From CAYNQK01 sp964470375 (GTDB lineage Bacteria > Spirochaetota > Spirochaetia > Treponematales > JBGSOB01): a stretch of 22,327 nt of DNA. Position numbers and translations under genes: made by a program. Positions 1 to 6,206 of this stretch are shown in pieces. The DNA is taken from NCBI GenBank assembly GCA_964470375.1, contig CAYYCP010000058.1, forward strand, positions 1 to 22,327. Direction: 5' to 3'. Within the stretch, counting starts at the first letter, position 1; each line of letters opens with the position of its first letter. A model generated the notes under the pieces. That model worked only from the letters and a program-made list of their open reading frames with translations, made no database searches and was not told where the DNA came from.

Positions 1-23
1 TATGTCCCTGCCTACGCTTTCGG

Positions 24-70
24 CTGAGAAAACAAAAAAAAGCTTCGAGGAAGTAAGACCGCCTTCTCAG
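24..70 (-). terminator. weak candidate terminator after the TPR lipoprotein gene
   Basis: Sixteen to sixty bases beyond the stop codon of the TPR gene, the minus strand reads a short 4-bp hairpin (43-53) followed by eight T (34-41). Both lie inside a perfect 7-bp inverted repeat (24-30 with 64-70). The inner stem is short, so intrinsic termination is only possible, not convincing. Nothing else is seen in bases 1-85. Confidence 0.3.
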
Positions 71-85
71 TGCTGGTGCAGGGAA

Positions 86-1123
86 TTATGGCCCAGCGGC
101 TGGAGCGGCGTCTTCCCCGGCCTGATCACCCTCCGTACCCACCTTCCCTTCTCCGTTGACGCCTCCTTCCCTTCTCATGTCCTCTGGGAGGAGGTCCAGA
201 AAAGCCTTCTGGTTTCGTTCGCTGACGAGGTCGATGAGGAGGCGCGCTCGGTCGCTGTCCTTATAGCCTGCCTCCATGGCCTTTCTGAAAGAGCTAAGGG
301 CGGCCTCCTCGTCCTTGGCCGCCATGAGTTCAAGGCGGGCGCGCTCGAACCACGCCGGTCCGTCCCCTGATGTCAACGTCAGATACCTCGATAAAGCCTC
401 AAGGGCCGCGGCATATTCGCGCCGCTCTGCGCGTTGCGAGGCCAAGAGTCTGAAAGCCTCTGCGTCCTCACTCTTGATAGCTGTGTATGCCTCCATAAGC
501 TCTAGAGCCCGCTCGTCCTTCCCCAGCTCGAAATATGACTCGGCCAGGAGTCGCATGGCCTGAACGTCATCGGGTTTGCGCTCCAGGATGCTTTCGAAGC
601 GCTCTACGGCCTTTGCATGGTCTCCCCTCATCCTGTCCACGATGCCGGCGTTGAAGAGTGCGTCCAGACTATAGGGAGTGAGCTCCAGGACGCGCTGGTA
701 GGCCTGTGCGGCTTCATCGGCCTTGCCCTGGCGTAGAAGGACATAGGCCTTAAGGTTGAGCACCAGGATATTTCCGGAATCGCGCTTATCCAGGTCCTGT
801 AAGATGGTCAGGGCCTTGTCATATTGGGCGCTTTCAGCGTAGGTACGGGCTAACTGGTAAGAATTGACGGCAAGGAGTGGATCCAGGTCCGCCGCCCTTC
901 GATAGGCCTCCTCGGCCTTGTCGTAGCGCTTGAGTTCGAAGTAGGCGTCCCCCAGAGCCGCGTATTCCTTGGCTAAATCAGCGCGTGTCGGCGAGCTTGA
1001 GGTGCAGGCGCACAGGATGGCCGCGCAGATGTAGGCCCATCCCAGGGCCAGGATCGCTCTCCGAGCCCCCTGCGCGCCCCGGAGCGCGATAGTGTCAGCC
1101 GCGGCCCGGGGCTGAAGGCGCAT
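86..1123 (-). CDS. TPR-repeat lipoprotein
   Basis: The 345-residue protein has a basic N-terminus, a hydrophobic stretch and a candidate lipobox ending at Cys40 (LCAC). About seven consecutive 34-residue tetratricopeptide units follow, from about residue 51 to 300; the first carries the typical pattern ALGDAYFELKRYDKAEEAYR. The tail is Gly/Ala-rich. TPR arrays bind other proteins, so an envelope scaffold or assembly role is likely, but the partner is unknown. The ATG at 1123 lies only 4 bases after the stop of the upstream beta-barrel-like gene, with a weak AGGA just before it, so the two are probably co-transcribed and coupled. The n-region before the hydrophobic segment is long (about 22 residues), so a start further in is possible. 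The repeats are certain; lipidation is inferred. Confidence 0.85.
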   Translation of the reverse strand: MRLQPRAAADTIALRGAQGARRAILALGWAYICAAILCACTSSSPTRADLAKEYAALGDAYFELKRYDKAEEAYRRAADLDPLLAVNSYQLARTYAESAQYDKALTILQDLDKRDSGNILVLNLKAYVLLRQGKADEAAQAYQRVLELTPYSLDALFNAGIVDRMRGDHAKAVERFESILERKPDDVQAMRLLAESYFELGKDERALELMEAYTAIKSEDAEAFRLLASQRAERREYAAALEALSRYLTLTSGDGPAWFERARLELMAAKDEEAALSSFRKAMEAGYKDSDRARLLIDLVSERNQKAFLDLLPEDMRREGGVNGEGKVGTEGDQAGEDAAPAAGP

Positions 1124-1127
1124 CGTC

Positions 1128-1592
1128 CTAGAAGTGGTAGCGGAAGCCCAATTCTGCCCCGAAAGCGAAGTCCAGGTTCGGGAAGATAGGCACGGCCGGG
1201 ATGCCGGCTAGGTAAAGCTCCACCTTTCGGATAGGCCAGATCTGAATGCCGATGGGGAAGCGTAGGCCAAGGTCGAAATCGTTACTGCCGAAGTTTATGC
1301 CGGCAAATGCGCCCACGCCCAGGTAGAGCGTCAGGCTGTCCACAAGGGCGGCTGCGTCCAGGAGGTGCCAGTCCACGGTGGCTCCAAGGTAGCCGGCCTG
1401 GGTGAAGCTGTACTTGACGCCTATGACGGGGAAGGATCCGAACTTAAGGGAAAGCCCCAGGCCGCCACCGCCGCCGGTGAAGCCGAAATTCCCATAGACG
1501 CCGATAGCGGTCAGGCCGCCCGGCCCCTTGGCGAAGGCCGTGCCGGCGCATGCCAGGGCGATGACTAATACGATGACCAGGGTTCTTTTCAT
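1128..1592 (-). CDS. small exported beta-barrel-like outer membrane protein
   Basis: The 154-residue product begins with a clear Sec signal peptide (hydrophobic residues 4-17, likely cleavage after AFA, near residue 21). The mature part is rich in Gly and alternating hydrophobic/polar strands, as in an eight-stranded barrel, and ends in an aromatic residue (RYHF), as outer membrane proteins recognised by the BAM complex often do. Length and strand pattern recall the spirochaetal DUF3996 / BAPKO_0422 barrel family, but that link is from memory and not tested. A GAGGAGA ribosome-binding site lies 5 bases before the ATG, and a plausible promoter sits upstream. The TPR lipoprotein follows after 4 bases, suggesting a two-gene operon of envelope proteins. 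Confidence 0.75.
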   Translation of the reverse strand: MKRTLVIVLVIALACAGTAFAKGPGGLTAIGVYGNFGFTGGGGGLGLSLKFGSFPVIGVKYSFTQAGYLGATVDWHLLDAAALVDSLTLYLGVGAFAGINFGSNDFDLGLRFPIGIQIWPIRKVELYLAGIPAVPIFPNLDFAFGAELGFRYHF

Positions 1593-1612
1593 GTCTGTCT
1601 CCTCTTGAATCA

Positions 1613-1642
1613 GTTATACCACGGGAGCCGGCCCCGCATCAA
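1613..1642 (-). promoter_or_regulatory. sigma70-type promoter of the beta-barrel/TPR operon
   Basis: On the minus strand TTGATG (1637-1642) is followed after 18 bases by TATAAC (1613-1618). Transcription would begin near 1606, leaving a leader of about 14 bases that holds the GAGGAGA ribosome-binding site. Confidence 0.55.
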
Positions 1643-1663
1643 CGAATGATCCCTGTCTACAAT

Positions 1664-1692
1664 AAAAAAAAGGCCCCGCATGAAGCGGGGCC
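1664..1692 (-). terminator. rho-independent terminator of tRNA-Glu
   Basis: A perfect 8-bp GC stem (GGCCCCGC with GCGGGGCC, 1672-1692) has a 5-base loop and is followed on the minus strand by eight T (1664-1671). It lies 6 bases past the tRNA 3' end. Confidence 0.85.
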
Positions 1693-1697
1693 AAATG

Positions 1698-1769
1698 CAT
1701 CTCCTAGGGGAATCGAACCCCTGTTGGCGGGATGAAAACCCGCTGTCCTAGCCGCTAGACGAAGGAGAC
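1698..1769 (-). tRNA. tRNA-Glu (anticodon UUC)
   Basis: The minus strand folds into a cloverleaf. The acceptor stem is GTCTCCT with AGGAGAT, with one G-U pair at the end. The anticodon stem is GCGGG/CCCGC with loop TTTTCAT, giving anticodon TTC. The T arm is GGGG-TTCGATT-CCCC and the discriminator base is G. The 3' CCA is not encoded. The D-arm and variable region match bacterial tRNA-Glu closely. It has its own promoter and terminator, so it forms a single-gene transcription unit. Confidence 0.95.
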
Positions 1770-1781
1770 GCGGACAGGCGC

Positions 1782-1811
1782 ACAATACTGAAAAACACAG
1801 CCTGCTGTCAA
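1782..1811 (-). promoter_or_regulatory. promoter of tRNA-Glu
   Basis: A perfect -35 TTGACA (1806-1811) is followed after 18 bases by TATTGT (1782-1787) on the minus strand. The predicted start near 1775 lies about 6 bases before the mature tRNA 5' end. Confidence 0.65.
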
Positions 1812-1829
1812 GCCGGCGTATATGCCCGG

Positions 1830-3086
1830 CTACATCTTGAGCTTAGAGAGGATCATGCCCTTGAGGCGGTTGGCATTGGAGTCGTCCGGCTCCAGGGCCA
1901 GGGCGCTCTCGCAATCCGACAGGGCCTTGGGGTAATCGCCAAGGTGGTAGAAAGCCTGAGCGCGCCTGAAGAGGCAGAAGAAATTGTAGGGATGGATGGC
2001 CAGGGAACGGTCGAAGTCCTGGACGGCCTCACCGTAGCGCTGTTGCACGCAGCGCACCACGCCGTGGTAATAGCGGGCCTTGTAGCATTCTGGTTCCAGG
2101 GCCATGGCCTCCTCGAAATCGGCCGCCGCCAGATCGTAGAGGGAGCGGGCGAAATAGGCCATGCCACGGTGCTTATGCACCAGCGAGCTGATAGATGCCT
2201 CCGGCCCGCGCCTCAGTATCTCGGAGTAGATGGCGGCGGCCCTGTCGAAGTCGTTCTGGTTATGGGCTTTCAGGCCTCGCAAGAGGAGATCGTCTATGCT
2301 GGCGCCCTCCAGGTATTCCTGGGCGGCCTCCTCCTCCTTGGCGGCCAGGGACGAGGGCGGCGATAGATCGGCGTCCTGACCGAAGAGCTTAGAGTCTATC
2401 TCCCGCCCTACCTTGCCGTAGAAAGAACCGCGCCTCAGGGATATCTCGTCCATGAAAGACCGCTGGTATTCGCGAATGTCTTGGAAGAGGAGGTCTGACA
2501 AGGAGAGGATGGCGTTTATCGCCGCCAGCTTGCGGCGCATAGGATCGTCCTTGGGGTCGAAGCGCGCCTTGTAGACGAGCTCATGCTCCACCTCGGCCCA
2601 AGCCTCCTGGAGGATGGTGCGTACCTGGACTTCGCAAATTGCCAGATCGGAGTCCGGGTGGCGGGCCTTCACGTCATCGGGAACCTGGATGAGGATGTGC
2701 AGGGACTCGTAGCCGAATTCCTTGAAACTGTGCTCAGCCCCCTTGCGTTCGATCTCCTCCACTGCGAATTCGGCCTTGAGGGCCTCCTCCACTCGCTTTA
2801 CGTCTTCCATGAAGGGGCAGATGACACGCATCCCGGCCAAGTCGTTGATGCGTACCCGCGTCCCGGTTCCAGCCTTCTCCATAAGCCTCAGGCTCTTACG
2901 GAAGAAACTGTCGAATTCCTTAATTCGTGATTTCATCACCGGATGGACGCCGGCCCGCTCTATGCACGCACGCACCTTCGGCTCCAGCTCCTGCAGCACC
3001 GATTGGTAGGCCGGTCGGCGCAGGTAATACTCCTTCTCCTGCTCGCGCCGATCCGGCGGTTTGGATTGGGCTTCGGCCTCTCCCAT
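1830..3086 (-). CDS. RelA/SpoT-domain (p)ppGpp synthetase with C-terminal TPR repeats
   Basis: The protein is about 418 residues. The N-terminal half carries the RelA/SpoT nucleotidyltransferase fold: SRIKEFDSFFRK (about 54-65, the ATP-side loop), NDLAGMRV (82-89, with the metal-binding Asp), EFGYESLH (124-131, guanine-stacking Tyr) and CEVQVRT (152-158, catalytic Glu), then EAWAEVEHELVYK. No N-terminal HD hydrolase and no TGS/ACT domains are present, so it should only make (p)ppGpp from GTP/GDP and ATP. A linker and three to four TPR units follow (about 265-415), unusual beside classical small alarmone synthetases. The ATG at 3086 was chosen because AAGGG lies 4 bases before it; an in-frame GTG at 3089 is the alternative. 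It sits downstream of the flaA terminator, and I found no convincing promoter of its own. Confidence 0.85.
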   Translation of the reverse strand: MGEAEAQSKPPDRREQEKEYYLRRPAYQSVLQELEPKVRACIERAGVHPVMKSRIKEFDSFFRKSLRLMEKAGTGTRVRINDLAGMRVICPFMEDVKRVEEALKAEFAVEEIERKGAEHSFKEFGYESLHILIQVPDDVKARHPDSDLAICEVQVRTILQEAWAEVEHELVYKARFDPKDDPMRRKLAAINAILSLSDLLFQDIREYQRSFMDEISLRRGSFYGKVGREIDSKLFGQDADLSPPSSLAAKEEEAAQEYLEGASIDDLLLRGLKAHNQNDFDRAAAIYSEILRRGPEASISSLVHKHRGMAYFARSLYDLAAADFEEAMALEPECYKARYYHGVVRCVQQRYGEAVQDFDRSLAIHPYNFFCLFRRAQAFYHLGDYPKALSDCESALALEPDDSNANRLKGMILSKLKM

Positions 3087-3178
3087 CACGCCCTTATCCC
3101 CATCGCGCTCCCCCTTACACTCGATGCATCATTGCTGGACCCGGCCCCCATTGAAGGGCTGACTCATTATGGCATGAG

Positions 3179-3211
3179 AAAAAAAGGCCTGTCCCCGCGG
3201 GACAGGCCTTT
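3179..3211 (-). terminator. strong rho-independent terminator of flaA
   Basis: A perfect 13-bp stem (3183-3195 with 3199-3211) with a 3-base loop is followed on the minus strand by a run of T, 27 bases after the flaA stop codon. Confidence 0.9.
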
Positions 3212-3237
3212 CCGTCAAGTATCTCCCGCTAGGAGGA

Positions 3238-4347
3238 TTACTCTTCCTTGGCCTTCTGGCCCTCGCTGGGAGTGAACTCGTCCTTGGATTCCTGCTTCAG
3301 CCCCTCAAGGTAGCGCATGACCTGCTGCTGGCCGAAGCGGCGGCTCTCGATCTTGGTGCGCTGTGTCTCACGGTCGTTGATGATGCCCCAAACCTCCTCG
3401 TCGTCGATGTCGCGCAGAGGCTCGAGGACGGCCTTATCATAGATGATCTTGACGTCCTTGACGTAGGTGATGAAGTCCCCGCCCTCATGGGCGGCGTCGC
3501 GCTGCACGAGGAAGGAATCGAACTTCACGAAGGGCGTGCTCTTGGGATACAGGGGGTAAACGCGCAGCTCGCGGTTGCGAACGTCCTTCACGTAGTTGGG
3601 GTTCTCCCAGGTGAGCTCACGCCAGCCGTCGAAGTTGAGGTAGCCCATGAAGATCACCTGCTCCTGGTCATCCGAATCCTTGAGGATGATGGACAGAGCA
3701 TGGGGGAAGTTGAGGCCCTTCACGTTGATGGCGACCTTCTTGATGATGCCCACGTTCTTCACCAGGCCATAGGCGGAGGAAATCTTGGTGTTGGGGTCAT
3801 AGGTGCCCTCGAAACGAGTCATCCGGGCGTTGACCGGATCCGAGGCGGTGCTGGTGTCCTTGGTGATGTTGCCCTGGGAGTCGATCTTGGCCTTGGGCTC
3901 GAAGGCCGGGATCTCGAAGGGCGGGCTGATGCGGGCCCAGGAGTTGAAGGGCTCGGTCGGAAAGTGAACGCGGATACCCAAGACGGTTTGGCCGGCGAAC
4001 TGCTTGGCGTCCTTGCTCACCGCGGCTTCCTTGGTGATGGAGAGGAGCTGGTTCATGTTCGTGCGGGAGGAAGAGGCCAGGGTGACGCTCCAATTGGCCG
4101 GGGCCAAAGAGGTCTTCATGGCTGCCCGCTGCTCTTTGGTGAAACTCTGCCCGGCCATGGAGGCGAAGTCCATCATGGTCGCACTGTTCTGCGTGTTGAT
4201 GGTCTTCTGAGGATTGGCGGGGTCGGGTTGCGGCAGGATATCCGCCGCGAGCTTGGAAAAGTCGATCAGGATGGCCTCGTCGGCGACGAGAGCGGCGGCG
4301 CTGACCGCGCACAGGACGGCCATGACAAGAATGAACTGCCGTTTCAT
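3238..4347 (-). CDS. flaA: periplasmic flagellar filament outer-layer (sheath) protein FlaA
   Basis: FlaA proteins coat the FlaB core of spirochaete periplasmic flagella. They are exported by Sec into the periplasm rather than through the flagellar type III apparatus. The 369-residue product has a signal peptide (MKRQF, a hydrophobic core to about residue 20, likely cleavage after LVA) and a mature start EAILIDFSKLA that matches treponemal FlaA as I remember it. Further family-like stretches are GQTVLGIRVHFP, NVGIIKKVAINVKGLN and GYLNFDGWRELTWENPNY. The C-terminus is charged. The start is set by AAGGAG 7 bases before the ATG. The gene has a consensus promoter and a strong terminator, as expected for an abundant structural protein. 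The GerMN and amidase genes lie just upstream; a similar amidase-hypothetical-flaA order exists in T. pallidum, to my recollection. Confidence 0.93.
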   Translation of the reverse strand: MKRQFILVMAVLCAVSAAALVADEAILIDFSKLAADILPQPDPANPQKTINTQNSATMMDFASMAGQSFTKEQRAAMKTSLAPANWSVTLASSSRTNMNQLLSITKEAAVSKDAKQFAGQTVLGIRVHFPTEPFNSWARISPPFEIPAFEPKAKIDSQGNITKDTSTASDPVNARMTRFEGTYDPNTKISSAYGLVKNVGIIKKVAINVKGLNFPHALSIILKDSDDQEQVIFMGYLNFDGWRELTWENPNYVKDVRNRELRVYPLYPKSTPFVKFDSFLVQRDAAHEGGDFITYVKDVKIIYDKAVLEPLRDIDDEEVWGIINDRETQRTKIESRRFGQQQVMRYLEGLKQESKDEFTPSEGQKAKEE

Positions 4348-4360
4348 TCGTAGCTCCTTT

Positions 4361-4387
4361 CTATTAGCCAGTTTATGCCTATTAGCC
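4361..4387 (-). repeat. 9-bp direct repeat in the flaA leader
   Basis: GGCTAATAG occurs twice on the minus strand (4379-4387 and 4361-4369), 18 bases apart. It lies between the predicted transcription start near 4394 and the ribosome-binding site. The spacing of nearly two helical turns would suit a protein or RNA binding site, but no known motif was recognised. Confidence 0.5.
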
Positions 4388-4400
4388 TATCACAGGATGA

Positions 4401-4428
4401 ATTATACGTGCCAGGCATGGTTTGTCAA
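4401..4428 (-). promoter_or_regulatory. consensus sigma70 promoter of flaA
   Basis: The minus strand carries TTGACA (4423-4428), 16 bases, then TATAAT (4401-4406). Both hexamers are perfect. The predicted start near 4394 leaves a leader of about 47 bases. It looks like a housekeeping-type promoter; no GGCAC-N5-TTGC sigma54 or FliA-type motif was noticed. Confidence 0.85.
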
Positions 4429-4467
4429 CGCTTTTTCTCCATATTCCGGGCCCTGCCCTTCCCCGCC

Positions 4468-5073
4468 TCAAGGCCTCGCTGAGGCTGTGGACGATGCCCT
4501 CGCGGGCTGTTTTCCGGCCTCGGCGGCTGAGGGTGGTGCGTTTTCATCGTCATATTCATAGGGTATGTGGCCGTCCACTGTCAGGATCACCTCCGCCCGG
4601 CCGGGCAGGTTCCATTCCACGAGGGAAGCGATCAGGGCCAGGCTGCGGCGGAAATCCGGCACATCTACTTGATCGGCTGCGAATTCGCTGCCGATGTCCG
4701 CGTAGACCCGGCCCTTGCGGTAGAGGACGCTCCTGACGCGTGTGGAGCGGCTGAGGATGGGCTGGCTCTTCAGATCCTGGGGCCCAAGGAGTATTTCCCT
4801 CAGGATGGACTCCGCCCGGGCCTCCATTTTATGCCGGGCCGGGGCATAGCGAACCTCCCCGCGCAAGCGCCCCGTGACCGCGTCCGGGAAGGCTAGGTAA
4901 TAGCGCTCGCGCGGAAAGGGTGCCAGGAGATAGACAGCAAAGGAAAAAAGCGGGAGAAGAAGGAAGAAAACCAGGAAGGGTCGCCCCTCTTGATTGAGCC
5001 ATCGGTATGATTCCTGGCCGATGCGGGAAATACCCCGGATGCCGGCGGCCAAGCCCACCTTCACTGATCTCAC
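4468..5073 (-). CDS. membrane-anchored GerMN-domain protein
   Basis: The 201-residue protein has one membrane segment (about 32-53, FLVFFLLLPLFSFAVYLL) after a basic cytoplasmic N-terminus, so the rest should face the periplasm. Residues about 58-170 resemble the GerMN domain found in GerM and in many lipoproteins: RYYLAFPD, then AESILREILLGPQ, VRSVLYRKGRVYADIGSEF, RRSLALIASLVEWNLPG and a VILTVDG ending. GerMN domains are often genetically tied to peptidoglycan amidases, as here. It begins with a GTG whose last two bases lie in the amidase stop (GTGA overlap), with AAAGGA 9 bases upstream. The tail is a Ser/Ala-rich low-complexity stretch. Its biochemical role is unknown. No terminator separates it from the flaA promoter, so read-through into flaA is possible. 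Confidence 0.8.
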   Translation of the reverse strand: MRSVKVGLAAGIRGISRIGQESYRWLNQEGRPFLVFFLLLPLFSFAVYLLAPFPRERYYLAFPDAVTGRLRGEVRYAPARHKMEARAESILREILLGPQDLKSQPILSRSTRVRSVLYRKGRVYADIGSEFAADQVDVPDFRRSLALIASLVEWNLPGRAEVILTVDGHIPYEYDDENAPPSAAEAGKQPARASSTASARP

Positions 5074-6206
5074 TGTGTAAATCCTTTCGAGCTTTCGAAA
5101 TACGATACGAAGGCAGCAATCCCATTATAAATTGCGTCGGCCATGCGCTGCAAGTGGCCGCTGTCTGCCAGGATCCGGGCGTCCGCCTCGTTTGAGGCGA
5201 AGGGTAGTTCCACAAGGGCCGAGGGCATGAGGGCGTTCTTGACCACGAACCAGGAGGCGTCCTTTATGCCGCGCTTGACCGTCAGCGTACCTATAGCCTC
5301 ATCCAAGGCTTTTAGGATGTTCGAGGCCAGAAGAATGCTCTCGGTGGTGATTTCCTCCTCCATCATCTGGTTGAAAATGGGGATGAGCTCTGGCGAGACA
5401 CCCCGTTGCTGTGCCTCGCTCAGGACCTTCCGGCGTATGCTGGGATCCAGGTACCATACTTCGAAGCCGCGGGCACTTTTGCTGGGGGCGGAGTTGACGT
5501 GTATGGAGACGTAGATGACGGCCTCATCCTTGGCGATGGGGACGGAGTTGGCGATGTCCACCCTCTCCTGGAGGCTGAGGTAGACGTCCCGGGATCGGGT
5601 GATGAGTATCTTCTTGGATGGGTAGGTCAGCTTGAGGCGCTCGAAGATCCTGAGGCCAACAGCCAGGTTCACGTCCTTCTCAAGGATCGTGAGGGCAGTC
5701 TTGCCGCTCCCGTGATTGGCCACGGCCCCAGAATCCTTGCCCCCGTGCCCAGGATCTATGACGATGGCCGCGATGCCGTAGGAACCAGCCGGCGGAGGGG
5801 CAGAGAAATAAGCCGCGGCGGCTTGGATGAAGGCTGCGGGGAAATAGAGGGCGTCCCCCTTCCAGTAGGGAGCCGGCACCTGGTTGCGCTGCCCCTCTGA
5901 TCCCATGAACTCAGGCACCCCCACTATGAAGGTGATGGTGCGCCTGCCCCGGCTCAGCCTGCCCATGGCACCCAGGGTGTCCCAGGCCATCTCGGCGCCG
6001 AGTATCTCTATAGCCTTACTCAGGGGCAGGTCGGGGGCCGGAGTGGCCTTCGACGCGGGGAGGGCTGTAGGGGATGGGCTTCGCGCGGCTGGTATGGAAG
6101 TAGGCGGTGGAGCCGATACGGCAGACGACGAGGGGCTCTGGGCCATAGCCGTCGATAGAGTCAGGCTGATGCCGGCGAAAAGGGCCAGGTGGAAGGTAGG
6201 CCTCAT
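5070..6206 (-). CDS. N-acetylmuramoyl-L-alanine amidase (Amidase_3 family), exported
   Basis: The enzyme cleaves the bond between muramic acid and the stem peptide of peptidoglycan in the periplasm. The 378-residue product has a signal peptide (to about residue 22), a Pro/Ala/Ser-rich linker (24-60) and a small domain (about 62-135) resembling the copper-amine-oxidase-like N-domain found in such amidases. The zinc amidase domain (about 144-370) follows. Expected metal and catalytic residues are visible: His154 in DPGHGG, Glu176 in ILEKDVNL, His236 in SIHVNS and Glu333 in LVELPF. An insert rich in Met/Glu (about 270-290) lies before the last helix region, where some amidases carry an autoinhibitory segment. 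The start ATG shares bases with the ATP-grasp stop codon (ATGA). Likely roles are cell separation, or local wall opening for periplasmic flagella. Confidence 0.9.
   Translation of the reverse strand: MRPTFHLALFAGISLTLSTAMAQSPSSSAVSAPPPTSIPAARSPSPTALPASKATPAPDLPLSKAIEILGAEMAWDTLGAMGRLSRGRRTITFIVGVPEFMGSEGQRNQVPAPYWKGDALYFPAAFIQAAAAYFSAPPPAGSYGIAAIVIDPGHGGKDSGAVANHGSGKTALTILEKDVNLAVGLRIFERLKLTYPSKKILITRSRDVYLSLQERVDIANSVPIAKDEAVIYVSIHVNSAPSKSARGFEVWYLDPSIRRKVLSEAQQRGVSPELIPIFNQMMEEEITTESILLASNILKALDEAIGTLTVKRGIKDASWFVVKNALMPSALVELPFASNEADARILADSGHLQRMADAIYNGIAAFVSYFESSKGFTQ

Noticed and set aside
2..370. Plus-strand open frame at the window start
   Set aside because: It runs opposite the TPR lipoprotein gene, with no motif and no ribosome-binding site.
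1812..1830. Hairpin at the end of the RelA/SpoT-TPR gene as a terminator
   Set aside because: The stem is only 5 bp with a 9-base loop and is followed by the tRNA promoter -35, not a T-run.
3487..4353. 288-residue plus-strand open frame opposite flaA
   Set aside because: It is the complement of flaA, which has signal peptide, promoter, ribosome-binding site and terminator. The plus-strand translation is rich in His/Gly/Val without domains.
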